The notes under the pieces were generated by a model that saw only the letters and a list, made by a program, of their open reading frames with translations, had not been told where the DNA came from and made no database searches. DNA of 11,994 nt from Chloroflexota bacterium (GTDB taxonomy: Bacteria; Chloroflexota; Dehalococcoidia; Lucifugimonadales; UBA3495): contig JAPPJA010000562.1 of NCBI GenBank assembly GCA_028874675.1, forward strand, positions 1 to 11,994. The letters are read 5' to 3'. Positions 1-7,063 of the stretch are shown piece by piece. Position numbers and translations under genes: made by a program. How positions within the stretch are numbered: the stretch's first letter is position 1; every line of letters starts with the position of its first letter.

Positions 1-442
1 CCGCCTCGAACTTGGACCGTTTGTAGGGGCCCTTCATTGCGTCAGGTCCGGCAATATCCTTTTCCGTGGCAAGCCTGTCACTGAAGAAGGCCGTTCCGCC
101 AACTGTGCCCGTATAGACGATCCGGTCGACGCCAGCTTCCAACGCTAGGCGGAGTACATTCCCGGTGCCGCCGACGTTTACGTCGTGCATCAACTTTGCC
201 TGGGAAGAATCAAACGAATAGAGGGCGGCCAAGTGGATGGCGGCGCGACATCCCTTCAGGGCAGATTGAACCGCTCCGGGGTCCCGCACGTCTCCCTCAA
301 TGGGAACGACCTGTCGGGTGGGTTCCCCGTAGGTGTCGCGGTTTCTGACCAGAGCCGCGACTTCGTAACCCCGTTCAACGGCGGCGTTGACCACGTGGCG
401 CCCGATAAAACCTGAGGCGCCGGTAACAAGAATCCTGGTCAT
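1..442 (-). CDS. hpnA: Hopanoid-associated sugar epimerase-like SDR (HpnA-like), 3' end cut by window edge
   Basis: This is the N-terminal 147 residues of an extended short-chain dehydrogenase of the NAD-dependent epimerase/dehydratase family. The Rossmann nucleotide-binding motif TGASGFIG is at residues 7-14. An acidic residue of the second strand region lies near D51 (EGDV), the HLAA strand is at 70-73, and the catalytic YxxxK pair is Y140/K144 (YKRSK). The reading frame is still open at base 1, so roughly the C-terminal half is missing. The ATG overlaps the hpnG stop codon in an ATGA arrangement (4 bp), which indicates translational coupling. HpnA proteins are found in hopanoid loci and are thought to act on the sugar-derived side chain, but the exact reaction is not settled. 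Family and locus together make the HpnA call likely; a generic sugar epimerase is the alternative. Confidence 0.85.
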   Translation of the reverse strand, partial: MTRILVTGASGFIGRHVVNAAVERGYEVAALVRNRDTYGEPTRQVVPIEGDVRDPGAVQSALKGCRAAIHLAALYSFDSSQAKLMHDVNVGGTGNVLRLALEAGVDRIVYTGTVGGTAFFSDRLATEKDIAGPDAMKGPYKRSKFEA

Positions 443-1137
443 GGTTGGTGAGGCAAGGCGGCAACCATACTTTGCGCGGCCACCTCCAGGGTGCGAGAAG
501 CGCCACGGGACTTCATTGCCAGGGGAAGGATGCTCCTAAAGGCCGACGGATTGGACATGGCTCGGATTGCGTGGGCCCACTCCCTGCGGCCTGAATCTGC
601 GATGATGGCTGCCACGAAAGCGGGCAGGGAAAACTGGGCTTCGTCCAGCACCGACCGGATCGCGATCAGGGGTACTCCCTTTCTCGCAGCAGCCTCCGCT
701 ATCCACCGCCCCTCCATGTCGACCACCAGTGCCCCGCTCCCCTGGAGCGCCCGGCGCTTGGACCGTGGAGACAGTAGGGGTTCGTCCACCGTCAAGACTG
801 GGCCCTCCTGCACCGACAACCCTGACTCGCGCAGCAGAACTGCCGCCCGGGTGGCCAGCGGTACGCCGGAGATCGGCGGTTCTGCCCCGTGAAGATAGGC
901 ATTCCCCACCACCAAGTCGCCGGTGCGAAGGTGTGGCTCCAACGCGCCGGCATACCCCAGGGAGACCAGCAACCGGCAGGGTGCTTCCTCCAGCAAGGCG
1001 GCTACTCTGCCTCCTGCGGCACGCCCCATACCGACCACGCGGGCCCGCACACCCTCTTGGCCGGAACCCAGCCCCCCCAACTCTCGCTGGGTTGGAGCAA
1101 TGGTGAGATGGTAGGCGACAGCAGTTTCGGTACCCAT
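439..1137 (-). CDS. hpnG: Adenosylhopane nucleosidase/phosphorylase HpnG
   Basis: This 232-aa cytosolic protein belongs to the nucleoside phosphorylase/nucleosidase superfamily (the MTA/SAH nucleosidase fold). Visible motifs are SLGYAGAL at 59-66, the TGDLVV strand at 72-77, VVDMEG at 138-143 (nucleoside-binding M-E pair) and RSVLDEA at 161-167, whose D165 is the expected catalytic aspartate. HpnG acts directly after HpnH and releases adenine from adenosylhopane to give ribosylhopane or its phosphate, the precursor of bacteriohopanetetrol and aminotriol. The ATG at 1137 is preceded by AAGGGAG at a spacing of 9, which supports this start. The gene begins 51 bp after the small upstream gene and overlaps hpnA by 4 bp. 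Context next to hpnH makes HpnG far more likely than a general purine nucleosidase. Confidence 0.9.
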   Translation of the reverse strand: MGTETAVAYHLTIAPTQRELGGLGSGQEGVRARVVGMGRAAGGRVAALLEEAPCRLLVSLGYAGALEPHLRTGDLVVGNAYLHGAEPPISGVPLATRAAVLLRESGLSVQEGPVLTVDEPLLSPRSKRRALQGSGALVVDMEGRWIAEAAARKGVPLIAIRSVLDEAQFSLPAFVAAIIADSGRREWAHAIRAMSNPSAFRSILPLAMKSRGASRTLEVAAQSMVAALPHQP

Positions 1138-1188
1138 GCTGCTCTGCTCCCTTGCCGTAGATATTTCAGCTCACCGGGCCGTTCCTGG

Positions 1189-1491
1189 CTATGGACGCTG
1201 GAAATTCTCGTAGCGCCTGGCCGACGCCGCAGCCTCGTCCCGGCCGGTGAACCGGACCCGGGTTATGCATTGGTAAGGGACGGTGATTTCGCGTCCGGTG
1301 CCGGTCTCAAACAGCTGGATGAAGGGCGCATTGCAGTTTGTGTTGCGGTTGTACAGGTAACCGGTCACGGGTTCTCCGTTGCTGGTCTCCACGGTTACGT
1401 CGCCCCGGTATCTGAAGGCCCGCTCAACCAGGCCGGCGATGGTACCTCTGTCCGGACGAGACTCGCCGTCCATGGGAATCTTCCGTTCCAT
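1189..1491 (-). CDS. Small protein of unknown function between hpnH and hpnG
   Basis: This is a 100-aa protein without signal peptide or membrane segment. The middle (about 26-83) alternates polar and hydrophobic residues as expected for a small beta-barrel: a stretch near 28-35 (YRGDVTVE), a turn with NGEPVTGYLYNRN near 38-50, then FIQLFETGTGREITVPY and ITRVRF. The layout resembles Sm/LSm-like barrels, but this is an impression and not a family match. The C-terminus is charged and helical (RDEAAASARRYENFQ). It starts only 6 bp after the hpnH stop, on an ATG with a weak ribosome site, so it is probably translated by coupling. It lies inside the operon with hpnG 51 bp downstream, so it is expected to be made together with the adenosylhopane enzymes. 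No enzymatic residues could be identified. Confidence 0.8.
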   Translation of the reverse strand: MERKIPMDGESRPDRGTIAGLVERAFRYRGDVTVETSNGEPVTGYLYNRNTNCNAPFIQLFETGTGREITVPYQCITRVRFTGRDEAAASARRYENFQRP

Positions 1492-1497
1492 CGTTGC

Positions 1498-2520
1498 TTA
1501 CAGCTTGCCGGTTACAGTGGCAATGGCGGAGTCCCGAAGTCCCCGCCAAGTGTGGAATGTCGCATGAACCGCCGAGGGTTCGTAGCCGGAATGGACCATG
1601 CAGTCCTGGCACTGGGGATTGCCGCTGGCCCGACCATATTCTTCCCAGGACGTTTCTTCCATCAGTTCCCGAAAGGTGGCAGCATAACCGTCCTGCAGGA
1701 GGTAGCAGGGGCGCTGCCAACCGAAAATCGTATACAGTGGGTTGCCCCAAGGCGTACATTCAAACTCGCGCTTACCCATCAGAAACTGCAGAAACAGGGG
1801 CGACTGGTTGAACCGCCAGCGCCTCTTCCGGTCAGTCAGCACCTGGGAAAATAGCTCCTTAGTTCGTTCCCGATTGAGGAAGAGGTCTTGGCCCGGGGCT
1901 TTTTCGTAGTTGAACCCGGGAGACAACATCATCCCTTCTACGTCCAGGTCCATCATCGAGTCGAAGAAATCACGGACTCGCTTGGGCTCGGCCGTGTCGA
2001 ACAGGGTGGTGTTGGTGGTCACCCGAAAACCTCTCTGGACCGCGTCCCTGATTGCTTCCACGGCGATATCGTATACTCCGGTGCGGCAGACGGAGGTGTC
2101 GTGGTCCTCCCGCGGCCCGTCCAGGTGCACACTGAAGGTGAGTCTCTTGGACGGTGCAAAAACGCCCTGCTCCAGCTTTTCCTTGAGCAGCAGGGCGTTG
2201 GTGCAGAGGTAAACGTACTTCTTTCGGCGCGTAATTTCCTTGACCAACTCGCCGATGTGGGGATACAGCAGGGGTTCGCCTCCGGGTATGCTGACCACGG
2301 GCGCTCCGCACTCCTCCACGGCGTGCAGACACTGTTCTACCGTCAACGCCCGCTTGAGCACGTGAGGCGGATATTGAATTTTCCCGCAGCCGGCGCAGGC
2401 CAGGTTACAGCGAAGCAGAGGTTCCAGCATCAGCACCAGAGGATACCGCTCACGTCGCGCCAGTCGCTGCTTGAGGACATGAAGGGCGATGGTGACCACC
2501 TGCGAAATCGGCACTCTCAA
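1498..2520 (-). CDS. hpnH: Adenosyl-hopene transferase HpnH (radical SAM)
   Basis: HpnH joins the 5'-deoxyadenosyl group of SAM to diploptene to make adenosylhopane, the first step of extended (C35) hopanoid synthesis. With the TTG at 2520 the protein is 340 aa. The radical SAM cluster CxxxCxxC is at C38, C42 and C45 inside RCNLACAGCGK. The SAM-binding GGEP is at 80-83. A C-terminal cysteine pair lies at C304/C307 (CQDCMVH), and the segment VYLCTNALLL and the ECTPWGNPLYTIFGWQ region match HpnH closely. The TTG at 2520 has AAGGA 8 bp upstream, gives the N-terminus MRVPISQVV that resembles HpnH starts, and leaves about 27 nt after the predicted promoter. A TTG at 2541 (347 aa) is possible but has a poor ribosome site and would sit almost on the transcription start. 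Confidence 0.93.
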   Translation of the reverse strand: MRVPISQVVTIALHVLKQRLARRERYPLVLMLEPLLRCNLACAGCGKIQYPPHVLKRALTVEQCLHAVEECGAPVVSIPGGEPLLYPHIGELVKEITRRKKYVYLCTNALLLKEKLEQGVFAPSKRLTFSVHLDGPREDHDTSVCRTGVYDIAVEAIRDAVQRGFRVTTNTTLFDTAEPKRVRDFFDSMMDLDVEGMMLSPGFNYEKAPGQDLFLNRERTKELFSQVLTDRKRRWRFNQSPLFLQFLMGKREFECTPWGNPLYTIFGWQRPCYLLQDGYAATFRELMEETSWEEYGRASGNPQCQDCMVHSGYEPSAVHATFHTWRGLRDSAIATVTGKL

Positions 2521-2553
2521 TTCCAGAATCCTTCGCTGCAAGTTCTCGTGGGC

Positions 2554-2584
2554 AGTATATCAGAAGGCAACTGTAAGACTGCAA
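2554..2584 (-). promoter_or_regulatory. Putative sigma70-type promoter for the hpnH operon
   Basis: On the minus strand a TATACT -10 box (2559-2554) follows a TTGCAG -35-like box (2584-2579) with a long 19-bp spacer. The predicted start of transcription is near 2547, about 27 nt upstream of the preferred hpnH start. The match was made by eye; the -10 is strong and the spacing is less good. Confidence 0.4.
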
Positions 2585-2913
2585 CCAAGAGCCGGGTGAT
2601 CGTGCCCGTTTCAAGTCCAAACCTGGGTAGTTGGACCCTATGTGTCAGCAGTCATCTGAAATGGAGGACAAGAATCACCGAGACTCGCGATGCTCCTATC
2701 GAAACCGGGCTAGGGCCGCCGTATTAGTCGTAGAACGCGGGGCCAACAGGAGGTTCAAGCCGAGTTTATCAGACCTAGGGTCGCCGGATGGTCGTAGCAC
2801 CGATTATTGATTCCCTTGGCGAAGTAACAACTCCGGCCAATATGATACACGTTGTCGGAGTCGTGAAGAGCGGGGTGATATGGTTCCTTGTCCCCCTTAT
2901 TGGGATCTTCCTC
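2585..2913. other. Intergenic region between P450 and hpnH
   Basis: About 330 bp with no convincing gene. It contains a 6-bp inverted repeat GTCCAA/TTGGAC (2615-2620 and 2631-2636, loop 10), just upstream of the hpnH -35 box. This could be an operator or a weak hairpin after the P450 gene. No U-rich intrinsic terminator was seen. A plus-strand reading frame from 2788 encodes a hydrophobic stretch but then runs antisense through the P450 gene, so it is not called. Confidence 0.5.
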
Positions 2914-4359
2914 TTATTGCGGAGCCATTTCTTTATTGCTCCATCGCTGCGTCGCCCGGAGCCGGTAGGGATTGGGCGAAATGGACAATCCGAATGTTTC
3001 GTCTTCGGGCAGTGGGTTGCCTCCTGGAGTCTCAAAGCGAAGGCGGTGCAACATCCGCGTAACGTGCAGCCACACCGTCATCTCGGCGAAGCGGCGCCCG
3101 GGGCAGCGGCGGTGCCCAGTGCCAAAGGGGATGAAGGCGTTGCCGGTCAATGCCGGCGACGGAGAGCCGTCGGATTGGGGCAGGAAGCGCTCCGGGATGT
3201 ACTCGTGGGGCGACTCCCAGAAGCGGGGGTCGTGGTGGACGGAATAGATGTTGCCCAGCACCTGTGCTCCCGCCGGAATCCGGTAGCCGCCGACCTCCGT
3301 CTCCTCCGAGGCCTTGTGCGGGACTGCCAGGGGACCGATAGTGCGATAGCGCATGGACTCGGCCAGGCAGGCGAAGGTGTAGGGCAGTCGTATCCGGTCG
3401 TCCACCGTGGGCCGGGCGTCGGGACCAACGACCCGGTCCAGTTCTTCATGCACCCGGGCCTGTATTTCCGGGCGGTTGGCCAGCAGCAGCAGGGTCCAGT
3501 TGACTGTCTGGGCTGAGGTGTCGGTGCCGGTGATCAACAGGTCCATGCACAGGTCCCTGGTCATGTCGGCGGTGATCTCCCCGGCCTCCTCTTTGGCCAG
3601 CATCACCTCCACGAGGCAGGCCGGGGCAGACAGGTCCAGGCCGGGACGATTGCGGGAGCCCTCCACCAGCGCGGTGATGATGGCCGTGCCGATTTCCGAC
3701 TGCGTCCTGGCCTCCTTGACCCCGCCGTTGGGCAGGAACCGTAGCCAGGGGATATAGTCGGCCAGGTTGGCAGCATTTGCATTGGCGAAAATCCAGTTGA
3801 CGTGATCCAGCAGTTCGTCCCGCAGTTCCAAGAAGTCTCCTCCGCTCCCCTCTTCCTGGCCGAAGATGCTGCGGAACATCAGAGTGGAGTTGCTGCGGGC
3901 AGTGAGTTCGATGGGTGACACCAGCGTCCCGGCGTCGCCCGCCCGTCCCATCTGCTCCACCAGGTCGTTGACCACCGTCTCGATGTAGCGTTCCCGTACG
4001 TTGTCCAGGTTGCGGGCGCTGAGCAGTTCCCGGTTGGCGAAGCGCTGCATCCGCCGCCAGTGCTCGCCGTAAGGCGCCATCACCAGGTCCTTTTGCTCGC
4101 TGAGAATATCCATGATTTCGCTGACCCAGCGGTCGGCCAGTTCCGTCTTTCCGAAGGCCTCCTGCAAAAGGTCCGGGTCGTTGATGATCACCGTAGGCAC
4201 GCTGCCGAAGTGGAGCAGACAGATGTCCCCGTAGCGCCGGGCCAGCCGGTCGATGGCCAGGTGCGTGTCGTGACGTACGTCCAGCAGGGATCCGAACAGC
4301 GGAAGGCCGCGGGGACCAGGCGGCAAGCCCTTCGGTGATCTTGTGGTTGAATAGTTCAT
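2914..4359 (-). CDS. Cytochrome P450, eukaryote-like, soluble form
   Basis: This is a 481-aa heme-thiolate monooxygenase of unknown substrate. The proline-rich hinge PPGPRGLP is at 13-20, the I-helix oxygen motif TGTDT at 277-281, the K-helix ExxR at E334-R337, PERF at 389-392 and the heme loop FGTGHRRCPG at 412-421 with C419 as heme ligand. The PPGP hinge and PERF resemble microsomal class II P450s more than typical short bacterial ones. Unlike microsomal enzymes there is no N-terminal membrane helix; the hinge comes almost at once, so the protein should be cytosolic. The usual C-helix WxxxR reads W101-RRM-Q105-R106, shifted by one. GGAAG lies 8 bp before the ATG. No ferredoxin or reductase gene is nearby. 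The next gene downstream is hpnH, with its own predicted promoter, so a role in hopanoid modification is speculative. Confidence 0.93.
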   Translation of the reverse strand: MNYSTTRSPKGLPPGPRGLPLFGSLLDVRHDTHLAIDRLARRYGDICLLHFGSVPTVIINDPDLLQEAFGKTELADRWVSEIMDILSEQKDLVMAPYGEHWRRMQRFANRELLSARNLDNVRERYIETVVNDLVEQMGRAGDAGTLVSPIELTARSNSTLMFRSIFGQEEGSGGDFLELRDELLDHVNWIFANANAANLADYIPWLRFLPNGGVKEARTQSEIGTAIITALVEGSRNRPGLDLSAPACLVEVMLAKEEAGEITADMTRDLCMDLLITGTDTSAQTVNWTLLLLANRPEIQARVHEELDRVVGPDARPTVDDRIRLPYTFACLAESMRYRTIGPLAVPHKASEETEVGGYRIPAGAQVLGNIYSVHHDPRFWESPHEYIPERFLPQSDGSPSPALTGNAFIPFGTGHRRCPGRRFAEMTVWLHVTRMLHRLRFETPGGNPLPEDETFGLSISPNPYRLRATQRWSNKEMAPQ

Positions 4360-4833
4360 TTCGGCGGCTTCCGGTCCTGGCCCTCTGGTCTACGTTGCGG
4401 GTATGACTGTAGCAGACCAGGAATGGAACGGAAAGAGCGACCGCCGGGTCCTGGAGACCGTACGGCCTTTCGCCGGGCAGGATGCCGAACCCTCCGCTGG
4501 CTATAGGCCCGGATATAAGCTTAATGCCCCTGAGGCCTCGACGGTCCAGCATTGGAGTCTTTCTCCCCGAAGCTTGCGCAAGAGAATCGTAATCAGTGGT
4601 CAGATGAAATTCCATAGGCCGCAATCGGCAAACTGAACACCCTTGCAAGGAGCGGCGGGCTGAGGGTGGTATCCTCAGACAGGGCGGGATATCTGGAGTC
4701 TCCAAGGATTGCTCCCCAATCTGATTCGGCATATTTATCGGGCGGATTGCCCGGGGGTGGCAGGTGGGCCAAGCGGCCACTCGATCCCCCAATAGGCGAG
4801 CCGGAATTCCTATTGGTACTCAGTGGCGACTTA
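4360..4833. other. Non-coding stretch upstream of the P450 gene
   Basis: About 470 bp without a credible gene; the frames that stay open look like chance or antisense readings. It must hold the P450 promoter, but no clear -35/-10 pair stood out. A perfect 6-bp hairpin CTGAGG/CCTCAG with a 7-nt loop lies at 4660-4678, and a CGGGC/GCCCG hairpin lies near 4740-4755. Neither is followed by a T-run on either strand. Confidence 0.5.
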
Positions 4834-5022
4834 TCAGCTCTGGGCCTCCAGCGCGTCGGCCCATCGGCGCAACTGATCGGTGTGTCTGATGTTGTACCGC
4901 ACTTGCACGGAGCCGCTGTAGATTCTCGTCCAAGGCAGGCGATCGTGCTGCGCCATGCCTACAAGGGGTCTGGGCAGGTTGGAGGAGTCAAAGCAGGGAA
5001 CCATGTTTCGCAGGAGGGGCAT
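4834..5022 (-). CDS. Short unrecognised ORF, possibly a gene remnant
   Basis: From the ATG at 5022 this gives 62 aa; the frame is open back to a stop at 5137-5139. A GAAGGGG lies 10 bp before the ATG. Codon choice in the last 40 codons (GCC, GAC, CTG, GAG) resembles that of real genes here. The C-terminus, with NIRHTDQLRRWADALEAQ, looks like an ordered amphipathic helix. No family was recognised. The frame begins right beside the end of the broken transposase, so it may be the tail of a gene disrupted there. It could also be non-coding. Confidence 0.3.
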   Translation of the reverse strand: MPLLRNMVPCFDSSNLPRPLVGMAQHDRLPWTRIYSGSVQVRYNIRHTDQLRRWADALEAQS

Positions 5023-5142
5023 TTGCGGCAAGCCCCTTCGTACCAGGTTCGGAGGGCAGGGAACGGCTGGTGGACGTGGTAATATACGCCGAGTTAAGCA
5101 GCAATCCGACGCTGCGGCCGGCAATAGGGAATGCCGTCAAAA

Positions 5143-5838
5143 TTATGTGGTCCCGGAAGCATGCGCGCGGACTTGGCAGATAACCAGGAAGGAGGCTTTG
5201 TTCTTGGCATATCGGGTAGCTGCTGCCCTACATCGTTTGAAGAAAAGGAATGCGTTCTCAAGCAAATGACGTAGTTTGTACAGGACCTGGTCGCAATGGA
5301 TGGGTTCCTTGCGATGGCTTCTCGGCGGTATCGCCCGCTGAATTCCCCAAGCCTCGGCTTCAGCCGCGATGGAGTCGGTGTCGTAGCCTCGGTCGGCCAG
5401 CAGATATTCGGCTAAGATTTCAGCAATCAATGCATGAGCTTGGGTGCAGTCCGCTACCGCTTCCTTGCTCAGCTCCTTACGCACTGGCATACCGAGAGAA
5501 TCTACCGCCAAGTGCAGTTTGCTGTTCAGACCCCTTTTGTACGCCCTATGGCCTGATAGCATCCCTGGGCTCCAGTCATATGGAGATGGACCTTGATGTA
5601 GCTGGCGTCTATCATCAGCCACTCAAAGTCGGGTTCGTCGAAGAGGGGTTTCACCAACCGCTCCCAAACGCCTTGATCGCGCCAGCGATAAAATCGACTA
5701 TTGGTATTCTTCCAATCCTCATAGTCCGGCGGCAGATCCCGCCAAGGATCCTCAGTACGCAAGATCAAGACACCGCGTTGAGAAACAGGCGGTTGTCCAG
5801 GGCCGGCCGACCCCTCTTGGCATTGTCCCCAGGCAATT
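5143..5838 (-). pseudogene. IS5-family (IS427-type) transposase, frameshifted and N-terminally degraded
   Basis: Three reading-frame pieces together match an IS5-family DDE transposase. The first (about 5838-5767) carries GDNAKRGRPALDNRLFLNAVS and then meets a TGA. The second (5768-5526) carries ILRTEDPWRDLPPDY through FEWLMIDASYIKVH to GRTKGV and stops. The third (from about 5550 to 5143) carries GLNSKLHLAVDSLGMPV, LLADRGYDTDSI and the end of the catalytic domain (LLENAFLFFKR, ATRYAKN). The DDE residues expected in DAS and DRGYD and the final E in LLENAF are all visible. The join of the second and third pieces is normal for the group, through a -1 frameshift. The break near 5766 is not: one base is missing between NAVS and ILRT. 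The usual LTDxQW N-terminus was not found and no clear terminal inverted repeats were seen, so the copy is probably dead. Confidence 0.85.
5532..5538 (-). promoter_or_regulatory. Programmed -1 frameshift site of the transposase
   Basis: The minus strand reads A AAA GGG in the frame of the first ORF, two codons before its TGA. Slipping back one base turns GRTKGV-stop into GRTKG-GLNSKL, which restores the continuous IS427-type sequence. Programmed frameshifting at such A/G runs is well known in this IS group. Confidence 0.7.
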
Positions 5839-5903
5839 TCAAGAACCCCGAATTCGAGCTGGCCTTTTACCTGTAGGAAGTATCCCGGCTTCAGTCCATG
5901 ACA

Positions 5904-5935
5904 AGGCAGGCTTGGGACACAATCCCCAACTGCCT
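5904..5935. repeat. Hairpin-forming inverted repeat
   Basis: AGGCAG (5904-5909) and TTGGG (5912-5916) pair with CCCAA (5925-5929) and CTGCCT (5930-5935), giving an 11-bp stem with a 2-nt bulge and an 8-nt loop. It lies beyond the degraded transposase N-terminus. No T-run follows, so it is not a standard terminator. Confidence 0.45.
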
Positions 5936-5989
5936 GGCCAATCCAGTGGGCCCAGCTAGGCCTTCGAGACTGTTTAATGCTCCACAGTT

Positions 5990-6050
5990 ATCTGACACTC
6001 CTTCCCCTGCATCGAGAGCATTGAATTGCTATATTCATTGAATGTCAGAT
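5990..6050. repeat. 8-bp inverted repeat downstream of the helix-turn-helix gene
   Basis: ATCTGACA (5990-5997) and TGTCAGAT (6043-6050) are perfect inverted copies 45 bp apart; GTT precedes the left copy and AAC lies just after the right one, interrupted by two bases. A smaller TGAAT/ATTCA stem lies inside. The pair begins 11 bp past the stop codon of the helix-turn-helix gene. It could be a short non-autonomous element, a trace of an insertion, or a transcript hairpin. Confidence 0.4.
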
Positions 6051-6060
6051 TGAACCTTAA

Positions 6061-6393
6061 CTATTGCGATGAATCAAAGACAGTCCCCGGGTCTTCAGCC
6101 ATTAGCTTAGCAAGCAGTTGTCGCTTAACCTGGCGGGGCTTGGTCTTCCCCTCCTCCCAGGACTGCACCGTCTTTTCGTGAACTCCAACAGTCTCGGCAA
6201 GTCCCTTTCTTGTCAGCCCAGCCTGGATTCGCACCTGCTTGACCCATGAGCTTATTGGCGGTTCAGTGCTTGAAACCTCTTGGATTTTCACCAAGATCGG
6301 AACAATAGGGTACTGCGGCTCAAGGCCTCCCCCGTCTCCACCAACGCCTCTTATACCTTTCCCCTCTGACTCTTCCGCCTCAAGCTGCTTCAA
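6061..6393 (-). CDS. XRE-like helix-turn-helix DNA-binding protein
   Basis: This is up to 110 aa. Residues about 48-98 form a Cro/C1-type helix-turn-helix: SSWVKQVRIQAGLTRKGLAE, then VGVHEKTVQSWEEGKTKP. The tryptophan-E-x-G ending of the recognition helix region (SWEEGKTKPR) is typical of XRE and HigA-like regulators. The first 45 residues are low-complexity (a glycine run near 16-23) and may not all be translated. The furthest start is a TTG at 6393, with no good ribosome site seen, so the true start is uncertain. There is no toxin gene beside it. It could regulate itself or the operon upstream, or be a remnant of a mobile element near the broken transposase. Confidence 0.7.
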   Translation of the reverse strand: MKQLEAEESEGKGIRGVGGDGGGLEPQYPIVPILVKIQEVSSTEPPISSWVKQVRIQAGLTRKGLAETVGVHEKTVQSWEEGKTKPRQVKRQLLAKLMAEDPGTVFDSSQ

Positions 6394-6443
6394 ACTGCGG
6401 CTGCCTTTTTCCGGTCCCCTTCAGCGCCGGCCCTGTTGCCAGT

Positions 6444-6458
6444 CCGCCCCCTTGGCGG
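6444..6458. repeat. GC-rich hairpin after the ATP-grasp operon
   Basis: CCGCC (6444-6448) and GGCGG (6454-6458) form a 5-bp stem with a 5-nt loop, about 70 bp past the last stop of the operon. There is no adjacent T-run in the minus-strand sense, so it is at most a weak or Rho-assisted end of transcription. The gap 6394-6527 holds nothing else clear. Confidence 0.25.
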
Positions 6459-6527
6459 CGCTTCTGCGTCTGAAGATGCCGGGATTGCATCCCCCTGGCC
6501 TCTGAAACTTCAGGGCAGCCGGACCCT

Positions 6528-7028
6528 TCAACTGGGCGAACGGCGGAAACCCGGGGTGAGGCCGGCCGCTACCGAGTCCAGCAGCAGTTCCACGCACCTG
6601 GATGCCCGGCGGATGCGGGTGTCGGCCTTCCTGGCCTGGCCCACGTGGTTACAGTAGGCTTTCTTGTGGGAATAGGACAGGTCATAAAAGATTTGCTGCG
6701 CTCCGGGTTGGGATTGCAGCGCTTCCGCCAATTCGGGCGGCACTGTCACTGTACGGTCCCCCGATTCCCTTTCCAGGGTTACTTCGGCAACGTCTCCCGC
6801 GTCAACGCCGGCCCGGTCGCGAATCTCCTTTTTGACCACCAGGATGTGGACGCCTTCGCCCTGGGGCAGCAGGGAGTTTTCGTAGGGGACTCCGTTGATG
6901 GCGCCCTTAACCGGCACCTGCCCCTTCACTCCGAATTCATCGGCCACGCTGAAGGGTATCCGCACAAAGGTCCATGCCCCTTGCTTGTCGGGTTTTTCCA
7001 GCGTGGCTTCAAACCTGTAAACACTCAT
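6528..7028 (-). CDS. DUF1905 / YdeI-OmdA-family protein
   Basis: This 166-aa protein has two parts. The N-terminal DUF1905 barrel (about 3-95) has FEATLEKPDKQGAWTFVRIP, then a GINGVPY-like turn (GAINGVPYENSL) and LVVKKEIRDRAGVDAGD. The C-terminal helical YdeI/OmdA-type region (about 100-155) carries LAEALQSQP and the family signature LSYSHKKAYCNHVGQARKADTR. OmdA-type domains are called bacteriocin-protection domains, but the biochemical role is not well defined. The gene starts 35 bp after the alpha-E stop and closes the operon, which suggests co-expression with the peptide-modification genes. The ribosome site is weak (GGA about 10 bp upstream). The family is clear and the function is not. 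Confidence 0.88.
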   Translation of the reverse strand: MSVYRFEATLEKPDKQGAWTFVRIPFSVADEFGVKGQVPVKGAINGVPYENSLLPQGEGVHILVVKKEIRDRAGVDAGDVAEVTLERESGDRTVTVPPELAEALQSQPGAQQIFYDLSYSHKKAYCNHVGQARKADTRIRRASRCVELLLDSVAAGLTPGFRRSPS

Positions 7029-7063
7029 AGATTAACGTTCCAACGCCCATTTGACCGCTGTCG

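Noticed and set aside
889..1854. Long plus-strand frame
   Set aside because: It is antisense to hpnG, the small gene and hpnH and shows no family features.
2788..3516. Plus-strand frame with a hydrophobic N-terminus
   Set aside because: Most of it is antisense to the well-supported P450 and the ribosome site is weak.
4655..4680. T-box-like sequence (AGGGTGGTA within a hairpin)
   Set aside because: Only the short AGGGTGG core matches; there is no specifier stem, no terminator and no downstream aminoacyl or amino-acid gene.
3446..4792. Long minus-strand frame overlapping the P450 in another phase
   Set aside because: Low-complexity R/G/P-rich translation typical of a shifted reading of a GC-rich gene.
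4666..5082. Plus-strand frame of 138 codons starting at a GTG
   Set aside because: No family features; it looks like the antisense of the minus-strand short ORF, and AAGGAG lies 14 bp away, too far for a good start.
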